DNA from: Pseudopithomyces maydicus
Taxonomy: Eukaryota > Ascomycota > Dothideomycetes > Pleosporales > Didymosphaeriaceae
NCBI GenBank assembly: GCA_026873275.1
Contig: JANTUC010000011.1
Location: 1,426,001-1,490,000 of the forward strand
Direction: 5' to 3'
Length of the DNA stretch: 64,000 nt
Under the pieces are notes generated by a model that did not search any database, was not told where the DNA came from, and saw nothing but the letters and a program-made list of their open reading frames with translations. Positions within the stretch are counted from its first letter, which is position 1; each line of letters begins with the position of its first letter. Position numbers and translations under genes: made by a program. Positions 46,726 through 59,327 of the stretch are shown here, one piece after another.

Positions 46726-49621
46726 TTTGCAAGTTATTCGTAAGTTTTCGAGACGATATCCTTATGCGTATTGGGTGTGTACTCGTGAAGTGGCGCTGGT
46801 GTTGACGAGCCTCCGTGTTTGTTTACACCAAGTTGGTTGCGAGGGCGAGATTGCCCGCCATGCCGCAACGGGCTTGGTTGAAGCGGTCGCGCTTGGTCAG
46901 TGCGCATAACGCACAACATGCTGATCTGATTACGCTGATCTTGCTTCAGACGAGAAGAAAGATGAATGTGAGACATCGAAAACGAATTTTCCGAAATGAA
47001 AAGCAATATCAATTTTCATGTTTTGCCATTTCCTACTTTTTAATTGTAAATAAATGCCTGCACCCAATAATATCATGTATCAATGCCACATTTCACCTCT
47101 GCTCATCATGTGGCGTCTTATCCTCCCTGCATCAAACCAGTCCGGTTGCTACTTCAGAGATGAAATTTCTCAATCTGGTCTAAAAGACTCAGAGGCTGGG
47201 ACAAATATCAATGCACTAGCTATAGCCAACCAACCCGTCTAAGGTCGATATCAGCTGAGGAGCTACGATCGCAAGAGCACGATGCATGACTACTTCAAAA
47301 GAAAGGAACGTCGGAAACGGACTGTGTTTGCTGTGATGCAAAGCTCCGTAACTACGTCGTTCAGTGTCCGTCGCATGCAGATTCAACAGTTTCTAGTGAA
47401 CGCAACATGTGTACACACACAACATGGCAATGCAAGGACAACATCAACTCGGCTGGAAGAAAACATCTGCACATATGTCGTGGGTCGTTTGGTAACTCTT
47501 CGTTACGACCACATGCGTCTACTTGGACACCTAGGACCCGTCTCGTGGCAACGCTGTGTACCCGCGGAACCATTGGCGAGACGCATCGCTGCTGTGCGAG
47601 TGTGACCAAACCGTCACTACGATCTCCCGCATTGTGGCACTGAGGAGATGCCCGCAGCTTTGTTTTTCCTGCAATGGATCTGGATGGAGCCGTGGCTGGG
47701 CTGAATACGAAGACCAGTGTAGCACTGGCACGCCGACTTGCCAGCCGTTGCTTTTCTGAAACAAAAAGCAACATGGGAAACTGCGCCTAAAGTTGCTACA
47801 GAGCAGGTATCACAGGAAGGTTCACGCTAGAGTTGCTCGTTTGTTACCAGCTGTGGTCACTGTGGTGGCAGACGGCAAGCCACCGAAGCTGGTGTTGCTT
47901 TTGTTGACATGGCAGAGGTACATGCAAGTACATGAACTATTGGATCTGCGAGACGATTGGGCTCAGCCGGAGTTGTGTAAGACAGGGACTCCGTCGACTG
48001 GATGTTCGGAGATTTGCATCTGAATTTTGGACGTGGTTCGGAAAGCTGGCGTTGTCGCTAACATGGCCTCGGAACCTTGTGGTAGCCTCCGACAATGGGT
48101 GCCGTTCCCATCCATACAGGACAGGTCTAGCGAGAGGCAAGCGAGACGGTCTTGCCCACGAACCGGTATAATTGTGGCGGATCTGTTCTGGAACTCGGTC
48201 CAGGTTAGCAGCAGGCATGACCATGGAAAAGAAAATCCTTGGATAACAGCGGGTCGTGCACTACCGAGGGCCGGCTTGGCTGACAGACCCAGAAGTGCAA
48301 AGCACGGCAAACTGGCATTTGAAACGCTTCTGGTCGTGAATGGACGTGATACACAAGGAACATATTGCAGGCAGGCAGAGGGGAGCAGTCAATCTGGCCA
48401 AGATCGTCCGCACGCAGAGATGCGGGTGTGGGGCGTGAAAGGGGCGTACTGACTGTACGCCGGGTACCTGAGCGAGGCCGATGCGCAGGTCGATAACAAT
48501 GCACCGTTTATCGACAGCAGTCTGCCTGCATTCCGCGCCATTGGCTGTGGGTACCTCGCGCTGCAGCCATCACCCTGACGTGGCTGGAGGTCCCGCAAGA
48601 ACAGCGACAACAGCTGCGGTGGCCGGTCGCGGTGCTGACAGCTGACGGCTCTAGGGGCCAGAGGAGCAGTGGAGGTGGTGTTGCCCCCGTGATGGAGTCA
48701 AGCAAGTGAAGGAGGAGGGCCGATCGTTGCTAGACGCCCGGCTGAGATGCCTGGTAAGGATAAGAGGAGGGGTGAGCTGGGCCAGCTCGTGGCCGACGTT
48801 GGTGTTGGGGGCTTTTCGGGCATGATTGGCACAGGCATTGATGAGCCACGAGAAGCCAGGAAGAGCCGGCGGCGACGGCTGGAGGACTGGGGCCCAAGTG
48901 ACGGAGGGTTCGCCACCACCGCGCAGCCCTGGAGCGTCGTCGCTGGTGGCCACGATCGCCGCGGGCGCAGAGCGAGAGAGAGGGAGGGAAATGCCATCTG
49001 CCGCGTGACGAGCCCGTATCCGTTCATAGACCAGCGGCGCATGTGGGTGTGCAGGCATGGGGAGGATGGTGCATAGGGCGTGGTGAAGTGGCACAAAACG
49101 CACAAATGCATGCCTGGTGAGCTGGCGGCCAACGTCGCTATTGCGCAGCGCAGCGCACCCGCAACGGCGCTCGTCTGGCTCCCTCGGCCTGCTAGGCATA
49201 ACGCAGTAAAGCCGCTGTGAACGGCGCTGCTAGCCTCAGGGTCTCGCTGTCGGCGGTGTGAGAGCCAAAGCTGTCGTCGTTTGGGCCAACCAAGGTTCTG
49301 CGTATCCATCCTTGCGTCACTGGACCTGAGGCATTCACACACTGCCTCCCTTGGGCGCCCTCTCTGCCCGTTGCAACTCGCCAATTCACCCATTCACCCC
49401 ATCCGCCTCGTCGTCGCCAGCGTCTGCGCACCACACCAACACTCTCGCACGCTCGCACTCGCCGCCGCCCGCCCAGCCTCCCGCCATGCAGCCCTTGGAC
49501 GCACCCACTTGCTGCGACAGAAGATAGTCGGCCACCCCCTCTGACACGCTCCGCGCTCGCGCAGTCACGTTGTGTGCCACGCGTGCCGGCTCCGACTCGC
49601 ATCCTGCCGCCCAACGTCGCT
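46726..49621. other. 2.9 kb gene-free region
   Basis: Between NUF2 (minus) and the disordered-protein gene (plus), so it holds both promoters. Many overlapping open frames occur in the GC-rich part (47.3-49.5 kb), none with family motifs, splice signals or coding-like composition. A poly-pyrimidine stretch precedes 49622. Confidence 0.45.
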
Positions 49622-52284
49622 ATGCCCATGTGGCCGTTTGGGCGGAGAGGCGGGAAGGCCACTAGAATTAAAGAGGGTGGGCCCGCCGCCGCTGTCGCAG
49701 AAAGGCAACGGCCTGCTGCAGGCTCCATGCCCGCCCTGAGGGCCCACGAATTCGCCAACAGGGACGTCCTGAGAAGCTCGCCTGCCCGCCGCCAGAGCAC
49801 CCGCAGCCAGCGCAGGAGACGGAAGAGCTCGCGCAGCAGCGCCTCCCTGCACGACCTCGAAAAGGACTCGCCCACTCTCAAGCCGCTCGAAGCCCAAGCA
49901 CACGCCGCTTTTGCGAAGGAGCAGGGCCTCCCGCGCCTCAGCGTCGACGACGACATCACCGCCCTCCCCATCCAGCGCCGCCTCGAGCACAGTCCCCACC
50001 TCCGTCCCGTCTCGCAGCAGCGCGGCACCATCCCCTACAACTTCACTTCCAAGGAGAACGACTCCCACTCGAGCCTGCCCACTGCCCGCGACCGGGGCAG
50101 ACTGCAACGCCCCCAATCCCTGCGCAAGTCCACCTACGAGTCATCGGGGCTCGTTCGCCACCTTTCCACAAAGAAGCAGAAGCGGGAACATGAGAGCTTG
50201 CGTGAGGAGGAGATCCGAGCCATGAGCATGCCGCTCCCACAGAAGAGACCAGCCGCCAGGTCCGGCGACATGTTGCGCCGAGACAGCAAGAAGGTGAAGG
50301 GCAGCCTCAACCGCCGCTTCGAACGCCCCGAATCGAACATCTCCCTCCCGCCCGAGGACTCCATACACTCGTCCATGTCGGGCAGCTCAGACCCCCGTGC
50401 CTTCCGCGTGAGCGCCCTCGACATGTTCTCGCCACGACCTACAGTGCGGTGTTCCGTCGGTTCCCAGTACTATGCCAGCGGCCCCGACTCATCACCGCTG
50501 TCGAACAAAAGCAGGTCCGCCATCCAGCGAGGCCGCCAGCCCGGCACCCGCGACCCGAGCAAAGACCGAACAGACTTCGACGAGAAGAGGGCCAAGAGAA
50601 GCAGCAGGATAGATGATCTCGCCGACGAACTCGACACTGGTGCATTGAGGGACATCATGGAGCGGGACAAACGACGCAGGGAGAAAAAGAGAAAGGCTGA
50701 TGACGAGCGTTTGCGGCGAAGATTAGAACGTCGCGCGGAGAAGCAGCGGGCCGCCGCAGAGGCTACCCCTGTGGCTCCTGGTACGCCTACCACGCCGCGG
50801 AGAGATGCTCAAGGTACAATCGGCTTGGGTATCGAGAGGAACGCACCTGCTCCGGCTCATGAACCCATGGAAGACGTCCAGCCTTCAACTCCTCAGCACC
50901 GACCAACTCCCTTGGTTTCACAATTCGAGGAAAACAGCCAGCTCCCAACACCTCTTGAAAGCCCTATGGAGGAGCCGGTGATATCCAATGCCCAGGCCGT
51001 TCGGTATTCCAGAGGTAGCGTTTCGGCTACCCATAACCGCGGTCCTTCGAATGTCTCCCAGATGCCAGAACTCCTCTCCGAACGTCTTGCCCAGGAGATC
51101 CCAATTGAATCCATTGAGCGTGCACAAGACCCCACCGCGAGTGGCTCTCTTCACGCCGTCGAAACCGTCGATACCGTTACGACTTCCAAGACCGGTGCAG
51201 ACCGCCGCCGGAGCTCAGAAGGAAGGCGTATGGCTGTTTTTGCTTCGCTGTTCCGACGTGGTAAGCGACGTTCTCAGGACCAAGGCCGTACCACGCCTTC
51301 TGAGATATCCTTTTCCAACACCTCCCGCGAATCTATGTCCCGCCAACCGATCCCCGCACATCTCATGGCACTCCCACCTCCACCATCGGCTCCCATTGCC
51401 ATCAAACGTCCCTCCAGCGTGCCTCGCCGGACACGTTCAAAGTTCAGAGAAGATCTTCCTGAATTCACCCCACCAGATTCAAGGGTGCAATCTCCTGAGG
51501 TCATACACAACAGTGCAATCGCAGCTCGACGGAGAAGCCAACAGCCGGCGGGTCTTATCATCGAGTCTGATAGCTCGGGCGCTGCTCGAACAGACTCCCC
51601 CGTCAGTCCTGGTGTTCCCAATGCGGGACTCATGTCTCAAAGCCTTGCCTCGGTCGATTCAGAAGGATCGTGGCTATCTGGCAAGCCCATCAAGCGCAGC
51701 TCCAACAAGTCCCACCTGCGATCCAGTCTAGGCTCTTCCACTGCGCCCAAGACGCACGAACCTTTCAATGCGTCGTACGAGGAACTCGGTATTCCCGACG
51801 ACGAATATTTCCGGAGATTGACTCCCCAACCCGACGAGCACCGTCCATCACTGCTCTCCAACGAGCTGCAGAGAAAATCCAGCAGCGCGGTAATGTCCCC
51901 CTGGGCACCGTGGATGCCGAAGACGAGGAAGTCCCCTCTGCCATGACAGAATCAGCAGAAGACCAAGACGAGCTCGTCCACAGCAGCATCGGTCGACGAC
52001 CCACAGTCATCTACCGCCAATCCCGGGTCAAGTCCACGGAAGGTCTCCTAAGCTTCTTCGACGAAGAGCGGCCGTTCTCCCAGAAAACCGGCGAGAGCGC
52101 CGAAATGGTCGAAGCGGACTCGCCCACGTCGAGCAACGAGCCTGCCCCCGTGGTCCAACGCGCCAGGAGCGTCGACCTCGGAAAGCACCACTTCCGGCAC
52201 CTCAGCGCGGGATCCGCAAAGCTGCTGGATATCCACAAGCGGACGAGCACTTCGTCGCAGAGCAAACTGACGCAACAGGATTAG
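49622..52284 (+). CDS. Large disordered Ser/Arg-rich protein, one apparent frameshift
   Basis: Unrecognised protein of about 887 residues starting MPMWPFGRRGGKATRIKE. Single exon. Mostly disordered, rich in Ser, Arg, Pro and Glu. It has a strongly basic helical region (about residues 325-380; DIMERDKRRREKKRKADDE, then RRRLERRAEKQRAAAE), likely a coiled coil, and many possible phosphosites (RRSS, SPRP, TPP). The frame ends at 51946, but the next frame continues from GTVDAEDEEVPSAMTESAED to QSKLTQQD at 52284. One extra C in the run of five at 51897-51901 joins them. No transmembrane segment or catalytic motif is visible; function unknown. Confidence 0.75.
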
Positions 52285-54468
52285 TGGTGAGACCCCGTGG
52301 ACGTGCGGGGAGATGAGATGACCGAGACGGAATTGCTTGCCACGCCGCGCCGCTCCTTTACCGTTTCCTTTGTGCATGTCGGTCTTTACGGAAACACACA
52401 ACCATTATTAACTTTAGTCGCTCATTCCACATTTTCATTCACGTTACATACGAACTCGTCACAGAACAAAAAAAGAATTACAGGAATGGCAAGCAAGCGC
52501 GTCTCGGATCTCTCTTCCCCTCGCAACCCCACAGGACCACCACAAATTTCTGCCCGCAAAGGTACGCTCGCGACGAGAACACGGTCCCTTCCATTTGACA
52601 TTTTCATCATCTTGATACATTGGGCGAACAAGCAGCACAGAGCACGGCGTTGATTTGGGCAGATGCAGCGGATTCACATTTAGCGTTGCACTGTGTGTTT
52701 TTTTAAGAACGTGGGAACTATACCAATTTGTATTGTAACATCTGGCTTGCCTTGCCTTGCCTTGCCTTGCTGCCTTGCCTGCTTGCGCACTTGCTGGTTG
52801 CATATTAGCCGCCTTCCTGTTCCTGGCCTGGCCTGGCCTGTTGAAGGCTTTCCCTTTTTCCTTTCTTGTCCTCGGCATTGGGGTACGGTACGGTACGGTA
52901 CGGTGCGGTACTACATACGTACGTCCGTACGTACACATGAGGGGGGCGCTTTTTCCCTCTTCCTCTATCTCTCTATCTATCTCTCTCTCTCTTGGGAAAA
53001 TATACCCAGGGGCATTTCGGGCATGGCATATATCTATAGACAGGCTCGAACGGGATGGGATGGGATGGGATGGGATAGGATATGGGATGGCTAGGCTGGA
53101 ATATTCCCCTTTTTTTCTTCTTCCTCTTTTCCAAAGCCGAGGCTTCATTGATGGGCGCGAGATTTTATCTGGTTTTTTTGTGACTTGTGATACCTATTTT
53201 TGGTTTTTATGTACGTGCAGCTACTGTGTGGGCTGCTGGTTTATTGATATTGGGGGTGGTGGTGCTCATGGTGATACTGATACTGGGTGAGGAAGAGGAG
53301 GGATTTGAGGAAGGAAAGTGAGAATTAGAGAGTTGATTTGTACTATGAGTGTCTTTGTGGATATGTGTGTGTGGACTGTTGTCTGTCTAAAATAGATTGT
53401 GATGATTGTCAAGACTACAATTATGATTATGGCCTTTTGCCTCTGTTGCATGGAGCATGGTTCGCATCGTGACTACCGTTATGACCAGGCATGCCCTTGC
53501 ATGCCCTCTGCCTACTAAATAGAGCACGATCCGAGTCATGGATACAGATAAGGCTACATAGATATGTTCTTTTGCTCCTAGATACCGATGTACACAAAGA
53601 TAGAGCAGATAGCAACGTGTTTCCCAACCGGGTATGCAACAGCAGCAAAAAGCAGGGTCCTAACGCCCGAGGTGGGGCATACAGACGTCCCGGAGAAAAA
53701 AATCACACACACACGGTCAGCCCTGTAGGATCGATCAGATAAAGACAGACAGGCACAACAAGCCCGTCAGCATCATCGCGTCACCCAGTGCAGTGCGCCC
53801 TCTTATTTGCCACGCTTAGCCCTGCCACCCGCCGGCGTCAAGTTTGCTTTACATGACTTTCCTCCTGTGCTGCCGTCGTCGGCAGGCAAGGAAGACAGCG
53901 CAATGGCGGGGTATCGACTGCCTTTGTCGGCCAAGACTCGGGTCGGGCAGCACGTCATCGAGACGCCTGCCCTGCCCTGTCCACCCGCCCATGGCCCAGT
54001 ACCAGTGCGTTAATCAACAGCCCACCCGCACCCACCCACCCACCTGACGGATTTATCATCAACAAAACTCCACCCGAGCCCCTCCTAGCACCGACGACGG
54101 CTTCCTGAACACTCTCGAGTTACCCAGCCTATACAACACCGCACTGTAAGTTACCGTTTTTCTTGTTCGTCTGCCCTTTGGCGGTGCTGGCTGGCTGGCT
54201 GGTGCTGGTTGCTTGCTTGCTCAGCTGGCGCTTGCTTGCCCGCCCGCTCGCACTGTTCACTCCAGATCCGCGCAGGGACTCGCGCGCCTTTGCCGAGTTT
54301 GCAGCCTCTTTTCCCCGTCCGTCAAAGCATCGATTGTAATCATTGCGCGCCGCCCAGTGCATTCCATCTTTGAAATCACATCCCTTTTTTCAAATCCACG
54401 CTCCGCCCCCTTTCCCTTCTTTTGCATACATTTATTTGTATATATATATATATACATATATATATACC
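52285..54468. other. Gene-free region with several pentanucleotide repeats
   Basis: No gene is supported. It has CCTTG repeats at about 52744-52785, GGTAC repeats at 52879-52912, GGGAT repeats at about 53053-53085 and a TA tract at 54437-54467 directly before the thioredoxin start. It must hold the 3' end of the disordered-protein gene and the thioredoxin promoter. Confidence 0.6.
54437..54467. repeat. TA-rich microsatellite in the thioredoxin leader
   Basis: Runs of TA broken by one C, ending two bases before the ATG at 54469. A similar TA tract lies in intron 2 near 55031-55050. Confidence 0.85.
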
Positions 54469-55299
54469 ATGTTCGCCGCGCCGTCCTCCACCTTCTCCAG
54501 AACATTGCTCACCACCGCGCGCTTCCGAACAGCTACCTCCATCGCCCCCGCCGCGAACACCCTATACCGACCGCTTTTTACGCCCAGGTTTTTCTCGAAT
54601 ACCGCCAGGATGAGCGAGCAAAAGGAAGGCGTGCACAACCTTGCCTCGTGAGTGCGCCCTTGGTGCGGTGCGGTGCGGTGCAGTGCAGGCGTCATGGCGG
54701 GTGTATATGTCTCAGATGAGCGGCATATCGACGTCATGCGCTGCGCTGCATGGCTGCATGCATGCGTGCGTGCGTGCGTGCGGATGGAGCAATTGCTAAT
54801 GGTGCTGCGTGAATAGTAAGGCCGACTGGGAGCAGGCGCTCGACAACAAGGACACGCTGCTCGTGCTGGACTGCTTCGCTACGTGGTGCGGTCCTTGCAA
54901 GGTCATTGCGCCCCAGGTTGTGAAGTATGATTCTCTGTTTCTCTCCTCCCTCGTCTTTTCCCCACTCCCTTCCCCTCTCTCTCTCTCTTTCTCTCTCCCT
55001 CCCTCTCTATACATCTTCATCATCACCTTATATATACATATATATATAAATTTGTCCCCCGCCCTCGCCATCCATCCAGACCCTCAACTAACCCCCCACC
55101 CAGGATGTCCAGCACCTACCCCACGGCGCGCTTCTTCAAGCTCGACGTCGACGAGGTCCCCGACGTCGCCCAGGACCTCGGCATCCGCGCCATGCCCACC
55201 TTCCTCCTGTTCAAGAACAAGGAGAAGGTCGGCGAGGTCGTCGGCGCGAACCCAAAGGCCCTCGAGGCCGCTATCAAGGCCGGTCTGGGGCAGGAGTAA
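54469..55299 (+). CDS. Thioredoxin, probably mitochondrial
   Basis: Dithiol-disulfide oxidoreductase of 160 residues. Exons 54469-54647, 54817-54924 and 55104-55299. The N-terminal 45 residues are rich in Arg, Ser, Thr and Ala with no acidic residue (SSTFSRTLLTTARFRTATS), a mitochondrial presequence. The thioredoxin fold follows with the active site WCGPCK, the cis-proline motif AMPTFLLFKNKEK and the C-terminus AAIKAGLGQE. An internal Met (MSEQKEGVHN) just after the presequence could start a cytosolic form, so dual targeting is possible. Introns of 169 and 179 nt are long for this window and repeat-rich (CT and TA tracts). Confidence 0.95.
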
Positions 55300-56115
55300 G
55301 CAAGCAAGTATGCGCTTTGCTTGATAGATAGCAAGGCCTGAGAGGAGGAGAGAGGATGAGGATGAGGATGAGGAAAAGGGGGAGGAGAGTGGAGATGGCA
55401 TAGCATGGTATGGCATGGCATGGCATGGCATGGTGGGAAAGACACAGGCAGGCAGACGAATTGATACACCTGGAATGAGAAAAATAAGAATTTTTTTGAA
55501 ATGATGCTTCTGCCGTTGATGGAACGGACCTCGGCTTCATGAGCTGGGCGTCTTTCCATATAGTGAGGCTCGCTTTGGAGTAAGTATTCCACGTACTGCA
55601 TGTACATATGTAGCTTCAGAGGTGACGTCCGAACGCCCCGGCCCACGTCTGATCACGTGATACCTCCTTCCCCGGTAGGTAGTGTGAGGAGGAAAGCACT
55701 TCCCAAACAAGAATCAGCAAAGGCCCAGACTTTTCGCATGGTTATTTTCTCTCCCTCTCGTTTTCAGGCCATGAACCTAATTCTGCCGAGCACCTCGGTT
55801 TGTACGGAATGGACCTGTACACCCAAAACCCATGCACGTTTCCGAGCCTTTTTTTTCTTTTCCCTCCCCTTTCCTCTCCTTTCTTTCCTTCTCTTTTCTT
55901 TTCTTTTCTTTCCTTGCCTCGCTGCCAGCGCTATACATCCCAGTCTGAGCGCTCATCGCCAGCATGAGACATCGGCGCGTCGGGTCAACCTGGTATGGCA
56001 CGGTACGGTACGGTACGGTACGCTCTGCTCCCACCTCATACACATACATACATATATCTGGCCCGATCCGATCCGATCCAAGATACGGGGTGCTGGGGCT
56101 CATAATCATACTGAA
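55300..56115. other. Gene-free spacer with short tandem repeats
   Basis: 3' ends of converging genes. GGCAT repeats at about 55408-55430, CTTTT/TTTCC runs at 55850-55915, GGTAC repeats at 56000-56022 and GATCC repeats near 56066-56080. No gene. Confidence 0.6.
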
Positions 56116-58850
56116 TCATACCAGCACGAGGTTTCTGCGCGCCCACGCGGCGGAGAGCAGACTCGCGCGGACGGCGTGCGGGTCGTCGCCGTTGAGCCAG
56201 GCGCGCTTGCGGGCCCAGGTGGCTTTGTGGCGGGTGGGGTCCGTGGCGAGGGTCGTTTGGCGGAGGGTGTGCGGGTCGGTGGAGGGGTTTGAATCTGAGT
56301 CTGAGTTTAAGTCTGGGTCGGAGTCTGGGTCGGAGTCTGAGGGAGAGGAGGGAAAGGAGATGATGCTTTGGTGGTCTTCTTCTGGGGAGAAGGGGTGGTT
56401 GGGTTCTTGGTGGTATACTTTGTTGGATTCTTGGGGATCTGCTTGGGTGTTTTTTGGTGCTCGTCTTGCTCTTCTTCTTGGTTGTTATTGTGTTTCTCAT
56501 CCTGCTTCTCATCCCGCTTCTCATCCTGCTTCTCATCCTGCTTCTCATCCTGCTTCTCATCCTGATTCTCTCCTCGCTTCTCTGTTTGATCTTGATCTAT
56601 ACCTCGTTCCTTTTCTGTATCTTGTTCTTGATCCTCTTCCGTGTCTACTTCCTGACTCTCTGCTTCATCTCCCTCCTCAACACCTTCCTTGGATGCTTCC
56701 GTGCGGGTGTCCTCGCATACTTCCTTTTCCTCTTTCTGTTCGCCCTCTTCATTGCCATTCTGATCAACCTTGCTGTCGACGCCCTCACCTACCGTAACCC
56801 TTGTTGTGTCATCTTTCTTCCCGACCAGCCATATCCTCACATACCCCACACGCTTTGCAACTCCACCCTCCTGATCAACCCACCCCATCAGCATCATATC
56901 TACCATGCCTCCAGCTGACCCCCAAGTGACCTCAACCAAAAACATGCAAAAGTCGAAATCACTACCGCTGCTCAACCCATCAAGAACTTCACCACGATCC
57001 TCCTCTTTCGAACCAGATACGCTGTCATCTTCCACAGACTCACAACACGAACAACTCCGCTCGTTATCCTTATCCAGATTCAAATCCGCCTCTTTCAGCG
57101 TCCTATGCAGCCCTTGCAGCCGTATAAACTCCGCCCTCGTAATGCAGCTCGCCTCAACCACAATACTAGACCCCTCTCTAACAGCCCCATACACATTCCG
57201 CGAGTCCTCCAGCACCATTCTATTTTCCAGCAGAGCAGGTAACTTCGACGACCACAGCGAGTCCGCCGTGCCAAAGTCCTCCGGCCTCCCAGGGGGATCC
57301 GTCTGCCCATCCGCACTGGCCCAACTCCAACTCGGAGCTCGATACCGCTTGTGGTGGATGTGCACCGTGTACCGGTAGCGTGCCAGGCCGATGGCGAGGA
57401 ACTGGCTCCATACACCAGCGAGATAGTGTCCCAGCGCGCCGTCGTGGTTGAGCACCTTGGCGACGCCGGATATGGCGGGGAGCTTGTCGGAGGGAACGGT
57501 GAGGTTCCGGGTGCCGTAGTTGTAGATGCATTGTTGCCAGGCGTGGTTGCGCTGCGAGATGTCTGCGGAGAGGATGTCCTGATGGGCGGTGGTGACGTTT
57601 GGTTTGGGTGCATCTGTGGAGAGAGTGCCGTTGGAGGCTTGTTGTGCTTCTTGGTCCCAGAATCCGGCGATCGATGACTGGAATATCGCCTTGTCGAAAT
57701 TATCCGTGTTGCGTTGTGGATATGGAGCTCTGGCGTCGATATCGCTTTGGTCCTCGCACCAGACGCCCCCTGCGCATTCCCAGATGATGCGGCGCTCGGA
57801 ATAGTGCAGGATACGTGGTGCGAGGATTCTTTCCTGGGCTGTCCATGCTCGAGATTGTAACACGGACTTATCGATGTCATCTTCGACGGTGGTTGACAAC
57901 GCTTTTCGGAGACAGTACTTACCGCCTTGTCCGAGTGCTGGTGAATGTAGTACGTCCCGGTGTCGCAGGATACCTTTGCTGCTGTTGCGAGCTACAGTCG
58001 CGCTTATCATCAGAGTCGATTGTCCGTAGTATTGTGCCATTTTGGGCGCTTCAACTGCCCAATCTTCGGCATCGTCTTGGACGATGCAAAAAGCGTCGAT
58101 CCAGAGATATCTGAATCCCAGACGCCTAGTGATTGCTATAGCGTCTTTGAATGTGCGTGGTAGAGCTTGAGGGGGTATTTCCCTCTCATATTGCTTTAGA
58201 AGCGAGGTCGTGAGTTTCGCTATGCCGGCTTTACCCCAGCAATGAGACAGTATAATATAATGATCTTTTACACTGTGATTTGTTAAAAGCCTTGTTCGCT
58301 GTGAGACATCGCCTGGAATCTCTATGATTCTCTTAGGAAGCGGTACTGGTTTGGGCGACCGACAGTTGGGATGCTGTGCGCAGGCTTTTACCCATGAATG
58401 AATCGTAGTGTAACACTTATCATCATGCGGATCGGCGGGAATAATTATATTGCTTCCTTTGGGGATAAAAATCAGTGAGTGTATTCATGTTAACAATCCT
58501 CTCCAAGCGAACGCACCCGAGCTCGGTTCTTCCTTGTCCAGGCTGACGTTCTCCAGAGTATCGCTATACCACACGTCAGAATCCCTCGACAATCGTAGAT
58601 AAAGAGACCCCTTTAGTTCTCCGGTGATGATCACCTGGGCCAGATAATAAGTTTTGTCCCTCCTTTGTTCATTTCTGTTGCTGATAGCTTTCCGGATGGC
58701 AGCACAGAAAAACTTGCATCCACCACAGCCATTCTGGCCAGGTCCTAAGCTCTTTGACTTTGCAAGGATCTCCCGGTAGATACCTATTTCTACCTCAAAT
58801 CCCTGCTCAAACTCGAGATTCAGTTCCGAACACACTGTGCACAGTGCCAT
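56116..58850 (-). CDS. HET-domain (heterokaryon incompatibility) protein
   Basis: Member of the fungal HET family, some of which govern self/non-self recognition on hyphal fusion. About 897 residues. The N-terminal Cys motifs (CTVCSEL; CGGCKFF) precede the HET domain: YIILSHCWG, LPRTFKDAIAITRRLGFRYL, WIDAFCIVQDD, RAWTAQERILAPRILHYSE. The acidic C-terminal part has seven 12-nt repeats encoding DEKQ. An in-frame TGA at 58485-58487 is removed by a weak 42-nt intron (GTTAAC at 58494 to AG at 58453) or is a true stop. The frame slips at the run of six T (56450-56455); one extra base restores NTQADPQESNKVYH through to WARRNLVLV and a stop at 56116-56118. Confidence 0.8.
56492..56580 (-). repeat. 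12-nt tandem repeat encoding DEKQ
   Basis: About seven near-identical copies of a 12-base unit (CTCATCCTGCTT on the plus strand, one variant CCCGCTT), in frame within the HET-domain gene. Confidence 0.9.
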
Positions 58851-59327
58851 GTCGAATTTATAGAGTTACCACACAGTGGATACTATCACTGTTAAAAAAA
58901 TATCAAGAAAGGAAATGGTGTCCCTTCAACTCGGCTGTCATATGTGTATAGACAATAAGTTACCTATCCAGAGGTATATCGCGCAATGATGATTCTCAGC
59001 GGTGAACGTATGTACGTGGCTTGTCCATGGGGTCGCTTATAGGCAACCGCGGGGTATCTGCGTTTTCGCCCCCAATGTTCTATTTTCCTTGCAATGCATG
59101 AACTGATGTTGGGAATAACAAATTCAGATAACAACATCAGCAGGAATTTGACTTCATAGATCAGTAGTACGATGTAGGTAAAAGGTCACAAATACGACAT
59201 TGAATATAGTACAGGATGTTATCGCGAAAACGCATCAATCGATATACCGCGTAGTGATAATGTTGCGGACAATGTGTTGAAAAGAGACAAGAAAAGTCTG
59301 TAACATGATGCAGGGCTCTAGTCCATG
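58851..59327. other. Gene-free spacer
   Basis: Promoter of the HET-domain gene and 3' end of the next minus-strand gene. Nothing else seen. Confidence 0.5.

Noticed and set aside
46815..49393. Open frames of 100-230 codons upstream of the disordered-protein gene
   Set aside because: Overlap each other on both strands, low-complexity or Arg-rich, no recognisable domain or intron structure.
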